Source: Streptococcus sp. 263_SSPC (GTDB lineage: Bacteria > Bacillota > Bacilli > Lactobacillales > Aerococcaceae). Taken from it: a stretch of 64,000 nt of DNA. Under the pieces are notes generated by a model, which was given only the letters and a program-made list of their open reading frames with translations, ran no database searches and had not been told where the DNA came from. The position numbers and the translations under genes are program-made. Positions 1-8,903 of this stretch are shown here, piece after piece. Location: assembly GCF_001071995.1 (NCBI RefSeq), contig NZ_JVNU01000059.1, positions 1 through 64,000 on the forward strand, given 5' to 3'. The number at the start of each line of letters is the position of its first letter. Within the stretch, counting starts at the first letter, position 1.

Positions 1-1
1 T

Positions 2-78
2 CTTTGTTCAGTTTTCAAAGGTCAATCGTTGTTTTGCAACAACTTCTATATCCTATCATAGGACATTTTTACTGTCAA
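2..78 (-). promoter_or_regulatory. rRNA-type promoter and leader motif
   Basis: On the minus strand a -35 box TTGACA (73-78) and a -10 box TAGGAT (50-55) are separated by 17 bp and preceded by A-tracts like an UP element. The transcript would begin near 43 and run off the left edge. It contains a small hairpin (GTTGTTGCAAAACAAC) and then TTTGAAAACTGAACAAAG (2-19). That last motif is typical of the leader or spacer just before 16S or 23S rRNA in Bacilli. I infer that an rRNA operon starts left of the window. Confidence 0.75.
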
Positions 79-124
79 CAGATTTCATTGAACTTTTTCA
101 AAGTTTTTTTGAAACTGTTTTATA

Positions 125-138
125 AGCGAACGTTCGCT
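125..138. promoter_or_regulatory. 14-bp perfect palindrome, operator-like
   Basis: AGCGAACGTTCGCT is a perfect palindrome about 47 bp upstream of the rRNA-type -35 box. A second dyad, TTATCA-N4-TGATAA, lies at 155-170. The first has the look of a TetR-family or similar dimer site, but no regulator can be named from the sequence. Confidence 0.4.
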
Positions 139-229
139 CAACAGTGATATTAATTTATCATAACTGATAACCAATTTCAACTGAAATGACTAAGAATTTT
201 TTTGATATTTTATTCTTCTCTAAAAATTC

Positions 230-262
230 AAAAAAGAGCCTAGGTTACATGAACCTAGACTC
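230..262 (-). terminator. terminator of prkC operon
   Basis: On the minus strand an 11-bp stem (arms 252-262 and 236-246, one G-U pair, loop 247-251) is followed by six T residues. It sits 12 bases past the prkC stop codon, so it ends the priA-fmt-rsmB-prpC-prkC transcript before the next promoter. Confidence 0.85.
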
Positions 263-273
263 TCATATATACT

Positions 274-2253
274 CTATTGTACGACTCCTGTATCGATTGC
301 TACACCATCTCTTTTAATGATGTATTTACCACTTGGAACTTGATTGTTAAACGTAAAATCAATAGTTACACTTGTGGTTTCAGAAATCTTGAAAGTACGA
401 TACGCAGTATTCATATTATTGTTTGCATCTTGAATAAAGATTTCAACTGTATTTTGTTTTGCTCCCTGGGTATTTGACCCTGAGTTCGCATTATTATTGT
501 TGTTATTATTTGTTTTCTTCGCTTCATAAGGAATCGTGAATTGTCGAGATACTACTCGTTCTCCTTTTCCTTTTGAGATGACAACTGTTAATGTATCACC
601 TTTTTTAAGAGCTGTGCCTTCTGCTGGTGATTGTTTAATAACAGTATCTGCTGTTTCATTACTATTTTCTTCTGAAATTTGTAACTTCAAGCCATGTTCT
701 TTCGCGTAGTCTTCAACTCCCGAACGTGAATATCCTTTTAAGTTGATTAACGTTACTGGCTCTTTTCCTTTAGATACGGTTAAAACCATTTTTGTATCTT
801 TGGCGACTACTTTTTCACCTTTAGCAACACTTTGTTCTATTACCTTACCAGACTCTACAGTATCTGAATAACTTTCTTTCTTCTCTACTGCAATTCCTAG
901 TTTTTGCAAGGCTGCTTTAGCTTCATCGAAAGTCTTGCCGGTATAATCTCCAACTTCAACGGTGTCTTTACCAGCACTTACTTTTAATACGACTTTAGAT
1001 TTTTCTTTTACAGAACTTCCTGCCTTAGGGTTCGTCTCTACAACTTTTCCTGCTTCGACAGTGTCCGACTTCACTTTTTGCACATCTGACACTTCGAGGT
1101 TCGCATCTGCTAATTTTACTTTTGCATCTGCTTCAGTAAGATTCGTTACATCTGGAACTTTAACGTCTTTTGGAGAAGTTTGAATAAATGCATAGATAGT
1201 TCCAGCACTAATGATGATAAATAGTAGCAATAAGATCCATGGCCATTTCTTTTTCTTCTTCTTTTTAGGTTCCTCTTGAACAACTTTCTTCTCTTCGTCA
1301 AATTGAATTTCAGGAACTTCCTTACTTGTTGCTGGTACCTTACGAGGGATTGGTCCTGTCGTAATTGGTTGCAACACCTTTGTTTCCTGACTGAAAGCAG
1401 TCGGTTTAAACATTGGCTCGTGTAAACGTTCTGGATTTAAGCATGTTTGTAAATCTTCCAACATTTCGTAGCAACTGCTGTAACGATCAAGAGGTTCTTT
1501 CGCGGTCGCCTTCAACACCACATTTTCTAAACTTTGCGGCACGGTTGGTAACATCTGTGAAATTCGAGGAAGCGGCTCTTGGAAATGTTTCAACGCGATT
1601 GAAACTGCTGATTCTCCTTCAAAAGGAACTTCACCTACTAATAACTCATACAATACGATACCGAGTGCATAAATATCACTGCGAATCGTTGCCATTCCAC
1701 CTCTTGCTTGTTCAGGAGATAAATAATGAACAGAACCAAGCAATGTATTCGTTTGTGTTAATGACGTTTCAGAAAGTGCAATCGCAATCCCAAAGTCTGT
1801 AATCTTCACATTACCTTCTCTATCAATTAAGATGTTTTGAGGTTTGATATCGCGGTGAATGATTCGATTTTGGTGAGCGAGCTCAATCGCCGAAACGATT
1901 TGTGTCATAATACGAACGGCTTCACGTGGTGGAAGAGGTCCTCTCTCGCGAATGTACTCTTTCAAATCCGTTCCTTCAACGTATTCCATTACAATGTAAT
2001 TTGTTCCGTCTTCTTCTCCAACATCATATACACTTACAATATTTGGATGGACTAATTGTGTTGCTGATTGCGCTTCTCGTTGGAAACGTCTCATCGCAGC
2101 TTCATTTGTATGAAAGTCTAAGCGCAACACTTTTACTGCCACGGGTCTTTCTAGAATTAAATCTTGTGCTAAATATACAGTGGCCATTCCACCTGTCCCT
2201 ATATGAGACTTGATTTTATAGCGACCACCAACTGTTTTTCCTGGTGCAATCAT
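274..2253 (-). CDS. prkC: Ser/Thr protein kinase with PASTA repeats
   Basis: Membrane-anchored Hanks-type kinase (PrkC/Stk family) that senses cell-wall fragments or lipid II outside the cell and phosphorylates division, wall and translation proteins inside. The kinase domain fills about residues 10-270: glycine loop GTGGMATVY, VAVK lysine 41, catalytic HRDIKPQN (133-140) and DFG at 153. A lysine-rich stretch leads into one membrane helix (about 337-357). Three PASTA repeats follow (about 362-565), then an asparagine-rich linker and a beta-rich tail. At 659 residues it has the usual length. Its ATG overlaps the prpC stop by 4 bp and is preceded by GGAGG. Kinase and phosphatase are co-transcribed, as in other Bacilli; rsgA, which often follows, is absent here. 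Confidence 0.96.
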   Translation of the reverse strand: MIAPGKTVGGRYKIKSHIGTGGMATVYLAQDLILERPVAVKVLRLDFHTNEAAMRRFQREAQSATQLVHPNIVSVYDVGEEDGTNYIVMEYVEGTDLKEYIRERGPLPPREAVRIMTQIVSAIELAHQNRIIHRDIKPQNILIDREGNVKITDFGIAIALSETSLTQTNTLLGSVHYLSPEQARGGMATIRSDIYALGIVLYELLVGEVPFEGESAVSIALKHFQEPLPRISQMLPTVPQSLENVVLKATAKEPLDRYSSCYEMLEDLQTCLNPERLHEPMFKPTAFSQETKVLQPITTGPIPRKVPATSKEVPEIQFDEEKKVVQEEPKKKKKKKWPWILLLLFIIISAGTIYAFIQTSPKDVKVPDVTNLTEADAKVKLADANLEVSDVQKVKSDTVEAGKVVETNPKAGSSVKEKSKVVLKVSAGKDTVEVGDYTGKTFDEAKAALQKLGIAVEKKESYSDTVESGKVIEQSVAKGEKVVAKDTKMVLTVSKGKEPVTLINLKGYSRSGVEDYAKEHGLKLQISEENSNETADTVIKQSPAEGTALKKGDTLTVVISKGKGERVVSRQFTIPYEAKKTNNNNNNNANSGSNTQGAKQNTVEIFIQDANNNMNTAYRTFKISETTSVTIDFTFNNQVPSGKYIIKRDGVAIDTGVVQ

Positions 2254-2999
2254 TCTTCTACCTCCTCCCTGGCAGTATATTTTGCAATCGCAACTGTAAT
2301 GTTATCGCGACCGCCCGCTTCATTTGCAGCATCGACCGCTTTATTCGCTTGCGTTGTTACATCTGAATAATTCCCTAGAATTTCTTTAATATATTGATCT
2401 TCAACCATATTCGATAATCCATCTGAACAAAGGAAAATCGTGTCTCCATTTTTTAGACTCACTCTTACAAAATCAATCTGGACATTCAGTGTAATCCCTA
2501 AAGACTGCGTTACAATATTTCGTTGAGGGTGGCTTTTGGCTTCCTCTTCAGAAATCTCTCCAGATTTTAACAGCTCTTGTACGAGTGTATGATCTTCTGT
2601 CAATTGTTTCATTTGAAAATTGCGATACAAATAAGCACGGCTATCACCGACATTTGCAATTAACAATTCAGAACCGATCACTACGGCAACCACAATTGTT
2701 GTTCCCATTCCATCTAGCTCACGATATTGATTCGCTTTTTGGAAAATACGATCATTTTCGGCCTGAATATTTTTAACGAGCCATTGATAAGCGGCTTCTG
2801 TATCCGTAATACTTTCTTCTTCCCAACGTTTTCCCAAATGCGATAATGCCATAGCACTTGCTACATCCCCAGCATTATGCCCGCCGATTCCGTCACACAC
2901 AACAATCATCGGCACGTTTTGAGTATTCAAAAAATATCCGGCAGCATCTTCATTTAAAGTACGTCTTTGTCCGACGTCACTTTTGATGGCTATCTCCAT
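2250..2999 (-). CDS. prpC: PP2C-type protein phosphatase
   Basis: Cytoplasmic metal-dependent serine/threonine phosphatase that reverses PrkC phosphorylation. The PP2C signature blocks are all visible in order: RTLNEDA near the start, VCDGIGGHNAGDVAS, NVGDSRAYLYR, LTEDHT, CSDGLSNMV and GGRDNITV. The aspartates in DGIGG, DGLS and GRDN are the metal ligands of the family. Length, 249 residues, is normal. It lies 21 bp after rsmB and overlaps prkC by 4 bp (ATGA), which suggests translational coupling with its partner kinase. Confidence 0.95.
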   Translation of the reverse strand: MEIAIKSDVGQRRTLNEDAAGYFLNTQNVPMIVVCDGIGGHNAGDVASAMALSHLGKRWEEESITDTEAAYQWLVKNIQAENDRIFQKANQYRELDGMGTTIVVAVVIGSELLIANVGDSRAYLYRNFQMKQLTEDHTLVQELLKSGEISEEEAKSHPQRNIVTQSLGITLNVQIDFVRVSLKNGDTIFLCSDGLSNMVEDQYIKEILGNYSDVTTQANKAVDAANEAGGRDNITVAIAKYTAREEVEE

Positions 3000-3020
3000 A
3001 TTTTTCCTCCTGTTGCGAAT

Positions 3021-4343
3021 TTATTTTCTTACCATTCTCGCGATGAAAAATCCATCTGTATGATATTCATGCGGTAAAATCGTAAGCATCGGATTTTCCT
3101 TTGTACAACCAAACTCTTCGATTGGTTGTAATTCAAACTCCGGATGTTCTCGTAAAAAGTTATGGACTACTTCTTCATTTTCACCCTTGTTAATTGTACA
3201 AGTTGAATAGATGAGTTTTCCACCTTTCTTTACCATTGTAGCAATTGCAGACAAAATTTCCAACTGTATTTTTGTTAATTTTGTTAAATCTTCACTATTT
3301 TTTGTGTATTTTATATCTGGTTTACGACGCATCAAGCCCAATCCAGAGCATGGTGCATCTACAAATACCGCGTCAAAGCTTTCTTCTTTAAATAGTTCGC
3401 CAACTTTTCTAGCATCGAGTGCATGAGTATGAATTCTGTCTTCTACTCCTAAACGTTTTGCGTTTTGATGAATCTTACGTAATTTATTCTCATGTAAGTC
3501 CAACGCTTCTACAAGTCCGCCCTCTTTGGCTACTAAGTAACTTGCAAAATGAGTGGTTTTTCCTCCAGGAGCTGCACAAGTATCGAGCACTTTATCTCCA
3601 GGATGTAAGCCCCCTACTTGAGCCACTAATGAAGAAGACTCATCTTGAACGGTAACCATTCCATCTTTGAAAGCTTTCGATTGTAGTAAATCTCCTTCTT
3701 CAACAATCACTGCTCTCGGTGACAATTTGCTTTCTTGAACCGTCACACCTTCTTCTTGAAGAAGAGTTTTAGCTTCTTCAACCGACATCTCTGGATTTTG
3801 AATACGCGCACTTAAGTGAGGAGCAATATTTAAACTTGGGAAAATTTCTCTAGCCTCTTCCCCATATTGTTCAAATAATAAATCCACAATCCAGCGTGGC
3901 ATACTATATTCGACACTTAAACGTTCACGTTCATCTTTAATAGAAGAAACTCCATCGAATCCTCCCCGTTGAACGTTTCTAAGAACACCATTGACGAATT
4001 TCGCAATCCCTTGATGGCCACGTTTCTTCGCGATTTGAACGGCTTCAAAAATAGCTGCATGATCAGGCACTCGCTCTAAATACGCCATTTGGTATACAGT
4101 CATTCGTAGGAGACTTAGCACCCATAATTCCATCTTCTTTTGTTTCTCGATAAATGGTTTTAAATAGAAGTCTAATGTTAATTTACGTTGAATGGTTCCG
4201 TAGAATAATTCCGTTAATAGTCCTCTATCTCTTGCATCCAATTTATGTTTTTGTAACACATTTTGAAACGCGACTGTCGAGTATGCTTGATTCTTTTCTA
4301 CATTCGTTAATAATTCTACGCAAATGTCACGTACATTACTCAT
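3021..4343 (-). CDS. rsmB: 16S rRNA m5C967 methyltransferase RsmB
   Basis: S-adenosylmethionine-dependent cytosine-5 methyltransferase acting on 16S rRNA position 967 (E. coli numbering). The first 130 residues or so form a NusB-like RNA-binding domain; the rest is a NOL1/NOP2/Sun methyltransferase. Visible motifs are DTCAAPGGKTTHFA for cofactor binding, VDAPCSGLGLMRRKPD and YSTCTINKGENEEVV, which carry the two family cysteines. At 440 residues it is full length. The start overlaps the end of fmt by 8 bp, and the pair sits in the classic priA-fmt-rsmB-prpC-prkC order of Bacilli, though def is missing between priA and fmt. Confidence 0.95.
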   Translation of the reverse strand: MSNVRDICVELLTNVEKNQAYSTVAFQNVLQKHKLDARDRGLLTELFYGTIQRKLTLDFYLKPFIEKQKKMELWVLSLLRMTVYQMAYLERVPDHAAIFEAVQIAKKRGHQGIAKFVNGVLRNVQRGGFDGVSSIKDERERLSVEYSMPRWIVDLLFEQYGEEAREIFPSLNIAPHLSARIQNPEMSVEEAKTLLQEEGVTVQESKLSPRAVIVEEGDLLQSKAFKDGMVTVQDESSSLVAQVGGLHPGDKVLDTCAAPGGKTTHFASYLVAKEGGLVEALDLHENKLRKIHQNAKRLGVEDRIHTHALDARKVGELFKEESFDAVFVDAPCSGLGLMRRKPDIKYTKNSEDLTKLTKIQLEILSAIATMVKKGGKLIYSTCTINKGENEEVVHNFLREHPEFELQPIEEFGCTKENPMLTILPHEYHTDGFFIARMVRK

Positions 4344-5292
4344 GGTTTAATCCCTCAAAAATCGCATCATCCTTCAACCATTCTGAAAATCCATTCATAA
4401 ATGCCTTCGCATCCATTTGTGCTTTTCCTGCCGGTTGAAGACGTGTAATCTCAAGAACAGTCCCGCCACCACAAGCCACATATAGACATCCGCCTTCTAC
4501 AAATAAGCTACCTGGTGCTTTAGTAGTTTGTTTATCCGTTAAAGCTACTCCCCACATCTTCACACGATTTCCGTTTAAAATCGTAAATGAAGTTGGCCAT
4601 GGACGTAAGCCACGTACGAAACAATCCACTTCCGTCGCTGTTTTATTCCAGTCAATTTGCTCTTGCTCTCTGGAAATATTTGGAGAGAACGATACAAGCG
4701 CTTCATCTTGTTCTACTTCAGTAATTGTTCCAGCAAATAACGCTGGTAATGTTTCGATTAGTAAATCCGCTCCAACGACGCTTAGTTTTTCAAACATACT
4801 AGCCACATCGTCTTCGCCAGTAATTGGAATGGCGCGTTGTGAAATAATCGCACCCGCATCCATTTTGGCAACCATTCGCATAATTGTTACGCCAGTTTCT
4901 TTGTCCCCGTTCATAATTGCATAATGGATTGGCGCTCCACCACGATATTTTGGTAATAATGACGCGTGAACGTTCACCGCACCAAAACGAGGGAAGTTTA
5001 AAAACTTAGTTGGTAAGAATTGACCATAAGCTACCGTTACAATTAAATCTGCATCTAGTTGCATCAACTCTTCCAATTCCTGCGACCCACTTAATTTTTC
5101 TGGTTGGTAAACAGGAATATCATGCTCCAATGCCACGACCTTTACAGGAGTTGGTGTAATGATTTTCTTACGTCCAACTGCACGGTCTGGTTGTGTGACA
5201 ACGGCAATGACTTCAACTGTTTCATCTTCAATTAATCGTTTCAAAACACCTGTTGAAAACTCAGGCGTTCCCATAAAAATAACTTTCTTCAT
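4336..5292 (-). CDS. fmt: methionyl-tRNA formyltransferase
   Basis: Transfers a formyl group from 10-formyl-tetrahydrofolate to Met-tRNA(fMet) for translation initiation. The N-terminal formyltransferase domain begins MKKVIFMGTPEFS and carries HASLLPKYRGGAPIHYAIM (catalytic Asn-His-Asp family pattern) and the MDAGAII segment. The C-terminal third is the OB-like tRNA-binding domain. Its 318 residues are typical. It begins 9 bp after priA and overlaps rsmB by 8 bp. The peptide deformylase gene usually found next door is not here, so it must be elsewhere. Confidence 0.96.
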   Translation of the reverse strand: MKKVIFMGTPEFSTGVLKRLIEDETVEVIAVVTQPDRAVGRKKIITPTPVKVVALEHDIPVYQPEKLSGSQELEELMQLDADLIVTVAYGQFLPTKFLNFPRFGAVNVHASLLPKYRGGAPIHYAIMNGDKETGVTIMRMVAKMDAGAIISQRAIPITGEDDVASMFEKLSVVGADLLIETLPALFAGTITEVEQDEALVSFSPNISREQEQIDWNKTATEVDCFVRGLRPWPTSFTILNGNRVKMWGVALTDKQTTKAPGSLFVEGGCLYVACGGGTVLEITRLQPAGKAQMDAKAFMNGFSEWLKDDAIFEGLNHE

Positions 5293-5301
5293 TTTTCACC
5301 T

Positions 5302-7707
5302 CTATAAGAAATGTTGTGGTTCCATATCAATCGTCATAAGCAATTTCTTCGAACCGACTTCTTGTGTTTCCATCATCAATTGTTCTAAGAACTCTTGCAA
5401 TTGCGGTTCGTTTTTGTACTTCACAATAATTTGGAAATAATAACGATTATTCATTCGCGCGATCGATTTAGCAGTCGGTCCTAACACCACTGCATTTGGC
5501 GATACATTTGCCTTCAACGCCTTATGCACTTCGACGGCTTTCTTCAACGCCACCCCTTCATCTTCACTCGAGAATGTAATCATCGTTGTAAAGAAGTACG
5601 GCGGATAGTTGGCCATATGACGCATCCGCATTTCCGTTTCAAAGAATCGTTCATACTGATGACCTTGCGCTAATTGAATCGCGTAGTGAGTTGGGTTATA
5701 AGTTTGGATAAATACTTCACCCGGCTTATCCCCACGACCTGCACGCCCTGATACTTGAGTCAGTAGTTGGAATGTTTTTTCCGAACTTCTAAAATCAGGA
5801 ATATTCAACGCCGTATCCGCATTAATCACTCCAACGAGCGTTACGTTTGGATAATCTAGACCTTTCGCAATCATCTGCGTTCCAATTAAAATATCGGCTT
5901 CTTGATTTTCGAACTGCTTCAAGATAGCTTCATGTTGCCCTTTGCGTCTTGTCGTATCCACGTCCATACGCACAATTCGAGCGTCTGGGAACACTTCCTG
6001 CAATTCTTCTTGCACCTTCTGCGTTCCTGTTCCAAAATAACGAATTTGTCGGCTATGACATTTAGGACAGAAATTAGGAATATGTTCTTCATGACCACAA
6101 TAGTGACATTTCATACTTCTTGTATCCATATGAAGCGTCAATGAAATATCGCAATTCGGACATTCCAATACCGTTCCACAATCACGACAAAGTACAAAAG
6201 AAGAATATCCGCGACGGTTTAAAAGCAACACACTTTGCTCTCCTCGTTCTAATCGTTTTTCGACAGCATCTAATAACGTCTTCGAAAACGATCCTTTTTG
6301 ATGAACGAATTCCGTTCTCATATCAATCAAATGAACTTCTGGCAAAAGTTGCGCCTGTGCACGCTTCGTTAATCGTAGGAGTGTATAGACTCCCTTTTGT
6401 GCACGAGCACGAGACTCAAGACTTGGAGTCGCACTTCCTAACACCACTGGGCAGTGATGATATTCCCCACGCCAAATCGCGACATCGCGAGCGTGGTATC
6501 TTGGAGACTCATCTTGTTTATACGTCGCTTCATGTTCTTCGTCTAAAATAATAATTCCGATATTCTCTAATGGAGCAAAGACTGAAGAACGTGCACCCAC
6601 CACAATGTCTGCTTCTTTATTCTTAATCTTACGCCATTCATCGTATTTTTCACCGACACTCAGTCCACTATGAAGTACCGCTACTCGGTCTCCAAAGCGC
6701 GACTTAAATCGGTCAACCATTTGAGGAGTCAATGCAATTTCTGGAACGAGCATCATCGCGCTCTTTCCTTTTTCAATCACTTCCCCAATCCATTGTAAGT
6801 ACACTTCTGTTTTCCCAGAACCAGTTACACCTTCTAACAAGTACACTTTTGACGTGTCTGTATCGATAGATTCGGCTTTCACTCGGTCAAACGCCACTTG
6901 TTGTTCAGAGTTTAACTGGAATGGCGCGCTCTTTTTGAAGACTCTTCCTTTGTAAGGATCACGGTTCACTTCTTTTTGAACAATCGAAATCCAATTGCGT
7001 TCGACTGCAAATTTTAAATCAGCTGTAGTAAAATCAGTATCTTCTAAGAAACGTCTCTTTTCAATTTCCATCACTTCCATTGAAGCGAGCGTCTTTAAGA
7101 GTGCTACTTTCTTCTTCGCACGCGCAGAGATTGTTGGAATAAACTCCTCATACTCTTGCATTACATAATTCAATCGAATCCAGTCTTCTGTTTTTACCTT
7201 CGCGCGGTCTTTGACAACCGTCTCGATAACCACAGCCCCTTCTTTCTTCAACTTCATTAGTCGTTTTACATGTTCCTGAGGCAGGTCATCCGTGTATTGC
7301 AATGTATTTTCGTAATGGAAAATTTCTCGAAACACATCTTCATAGTCTTTCGGATTCACTAATACGAATCGTTTTTCATAATTGGATTTTAACATTGCTG
7401 GAAGCATCGTTTGATAACATTGAATAAGGAAGGCATGAACCTTCTTCGATAAATACGCTCCAAGCTCTATCATCTCTGGTGATAAGACGGGATCTAAATC
7501 CATTAAATGCAAAATATCTTTTACTTCTCCGTCAAAATCTACTTCGTCACTAAATGCTAGTACGAATCCAGAAATACTACGTCCACCAAACGGAACTGCA
7601 ACACGCATCCCTACTTCAATACTCTCTTGTAAATTTTCTGGGACATGATAATCAAATGGTCGATTCACTTGAATGACTGGAACGTCAACGATTACTTTTG
7701 CATACAT
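5302..7707 (-). CDS. priA: primosomal replication-restart helicase PriA
   Basis: 3'-5' DNA helicase that recognises stalled forks and reloads the replisome. The N-terminal third is the 3'-binding and winged-helix region. Helicase motif I is GVTGSGKTEVYL (near residue 295), motif II is DEEH, and the arginine-rich QVSGRAGRGDKPGEV motif is near the end. Between the two helicase lobes lie paired CxxC zinc motifs (CRDCGTVLECPNC, CHYCG, CPKC). At 801 residues it is normal. It is preceded by a ribosome site GGAGG and lies downstream of the rpoZ terminator, so it probably has its own promoter in 7708-7800, which I could not place. The coaBC gene often found upstream is absent. Confidence 0.96.
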   Translation of the reverse strand: MYAKVIVDVPVIQVNRPFDYHVPENLQESIEVGMRVAVPFGGRSISGFVLAFSDEVDFDGEVKDILHLMDLDPVLSPEMIELGAYLSKKVHAFLIQCYQTMLPAMLKSNYEKRFVLVNPKDYEDVFREIFHYENTLQYTDDLPQEHVKRLMKLKKEGAVVIETVVKDRAKVKTEDWIRLNYVMQEYEEFIPTISARAKKKVALLKTLASMEVMEIEKRRFLEDTDFTTADLKFAVERNWISIVQKEVNRDPYKGRVFKKSAPFQLNSEQQVAFDRVKAESIDTDTSKVYLLEGVTGSGKTEVYLQWIGEVIEKGKSAMMLVPEIALTPQMVDRFKSRFGDRVAVLHSGLSVGEKYDEWRKIKNKEADIVVGARSSVFAPLENIGIIILDEEHEATYKQDESPRYHARDVAIWRGEYHHCPVVLGSATPSLESRARAQKGVYTLLRLTKRAQAQLLPEVHLIDMRTEFVHQKGSFSKTLLDAVEKRLERGEQSVLLLNRRGYSSFVLCRDCGTVLECPNCDISLTLHMDTRSMKCHYCGHEEHIPNFCPKCHSRQIRYFGTGTQKVQEELQEVFPDARIVRMDVDTTRRKGQHEAILKQFENQEADILIGTQMIAKGLDYPNVTLVGVINADTALNIPDFRSSEKTFQLLTQVSGRAGRGDKPGEVFIQTYNPTHYAIQLAQGHQYERFFETEMRMRHMANYPPYFFTTMITFSSEDEGVALKKAVEVHKALKANVSPNAVVLGPTAKSIARMNNRYYFQIIVKYKNEPQLQEFLEQLMMETQEVGSKKLLMTIDMEPQHFL

Positions 7708-7796
7708 CTTCTCACCTCCAAAATAGTTTTACTACTCATTATACCATAATGCACTTTAATTTGTTGTCGCTTGCTCTACACTTCAAAACTACGAAA

Positions 7797-7823
7797 ACAA
7801 AAAAGCCAAGGGAGTTTCCCTTG
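7797..7823 (-). terminator. terminator of gmk-rpoZ
   Basis: Minus-strand stem CAAGGGA/TCCCTTG (arms 7817-7823 and 7807-7813) with a 3-base loop, followed by GC and a run of T residues. It lies 13 bp past the rpoZ stop. Confidence 0.8.
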
Positions 7824-7836
7824 ACTATAAATTTGA

Positions 7837-8052
7837 TTATACGTGTTCAGGTTTGCTGTCTTCACGAATTGTTAAGTCACCAGCAACAACTTCTTCCAAA
7901 GCACGACCTACATTTTTATGTGATTCGTAGTGTTCTAACATTGGTGGTTCATGGTGGTGTAACTCATGTGCACGTTTGCTTGATAAAATAACTAATGAAT
8001 ATTTTGAATCGATTTTTTTCAATAATTTATCGATTGATGGATATAACATCAT
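7837..8052 (-). CDS. rpoZ: RNA polymerase omega subunit
   Basis: Small subunit that helps fold and stabilise beta prime in RNA polymerase. The start MMLYPSIDKLLKKIDSKYSLV and the SSKRAHEL helix are the family signature, and GRALEEVVAGDL is the conserved C-terminal helix. At 71 residues it is as short as other lactobacillar omegas. It is 17 bp downstream of gmk, the usual pairing in Bacilli. The first of two tandem ATG codons has GAGGG at good distance. Confidence 0.93.
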   Translation of the reverse strand: MMLYPSIDKLLKKIDSKYSLVILSSKRAHELHHHEPPMLEHYESHKNVGRALEEVVAGDLTIREDSKPEHV

Positions 8053-8069
8053 AATGGTCTTCCCTCTTT

Positions 8070-8705
8070 CTACTTTTCTTCTAAAATTTCTTCTAATTCA
8101 TCTTCAAACTTTTCAATGCTTTCCAAGTTTCTTTGGATGCGTAAATGTTCTGTTTGAATAATTGCTTCGATTTGTTGAACCGCATTTTCTACTTTGTCAT
8201 TGATAACAGCGTAATCATAATACTTCATCAAACCAAGTTCTTCTCTCGCCACTTTCATACGGCTCTTAATCACTTCGTCAGAATCAGTTCCACGGTTTAC
8301 GATGCGAGATTCTAGTTCACGTAAATCAGGTGGTGTTAAGAAAATAAACACCCCATCTGGCATTGCTTCACGTACTTGAAGCGCTCCTTGAACTTCAATT
8401 TCTAAGAATACATCTTTTCCTTTATCTAATGTTTCTTGCACATAATCTAAAGGCGTTCCATAGTAATTCCCTACGTACTCTGCGTATTCTAATAATTTTT
8501 TATTCGCAATCATCTCTTCAAATTCTTCTCTTGATTTGAAGAAATAATCTTTTCCATCCACTTCACCTGGTCTTGGCTTACGAGTCGTTGCGGATACTGA
8601 GTACACAAATTCTTGATTGTCTTTTGCAAAAATTGCTGCGCGTACTGTTCCTTTACCGACACCTGAAGGTCCAGATAAAACGATTAATAAACCTTTTCTT
8701 GCCAT
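8070..8705 (-). CDS. gmk: guanylate kinase
   Basis: Phosphorylates GMP to GDP with ATP, in the cytoplasm. The Walker A loop is [11 protein letters not shown] (residues about 10-20). [16 protein letters not shown] is the GMP-binding segment, and a lid region with arginines follows ([12 protein letters not shown]). Its 211 residues match the family, with an acidic coiled tail ([14 protein letters not shown]). It is the first gene of gmk-rpoZ. The nearest ribosome site, GGAG, lies 13 bases upstream, rather far, but no better start exists. Confidence 0.96.
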   Translation of the reverse strand: MARKGLLIVLSGPSGVGKGTVRAAIFAKDNQEFVYSVSATTRKPRPGEVDGKDYFFKSREEFEEMIANKKLLEYAEYVGNYYGTPLDYVQETLDKGKDVFLEIEVQGALQVREAMPDGVFIFLTPPDLRELESRIVNRGTDSDEVIKSRMKVAREELGLMKYYDYAVINDKVENAVQQIEAIIQTEHLRIQRNLESIEKFEDELEEILEEK

Positions 8706-8875
8706 AATCGTTTGAAAACTCCAATCTCTTTACATCTTTCTACTATAGTATCACAAACACCGTTATTCCACCAATCAAAAATAATAGAAAATCAATAAAA
8801 AATCAATCTCCATACGTTTTCTTTTGATTTTCCATCATTTCAGTAAACTGCTTCACACAATTTATACGCAAAACA

Positions 8876-8897
8876 AAAAGGCTGGAAAATTCCAGCC
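8876..8897 (-). terminator. terminator of MATE gene
   Basis: Minus-strand stem GGCTGGA/TCCAGCC (arms 8891-8897 and 8880-8886) followed directly by five T residues, 7 bp after the MATE stop. Confidence 0.85.
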
Positions 8898-8903
8898 CTA
8901 GCT

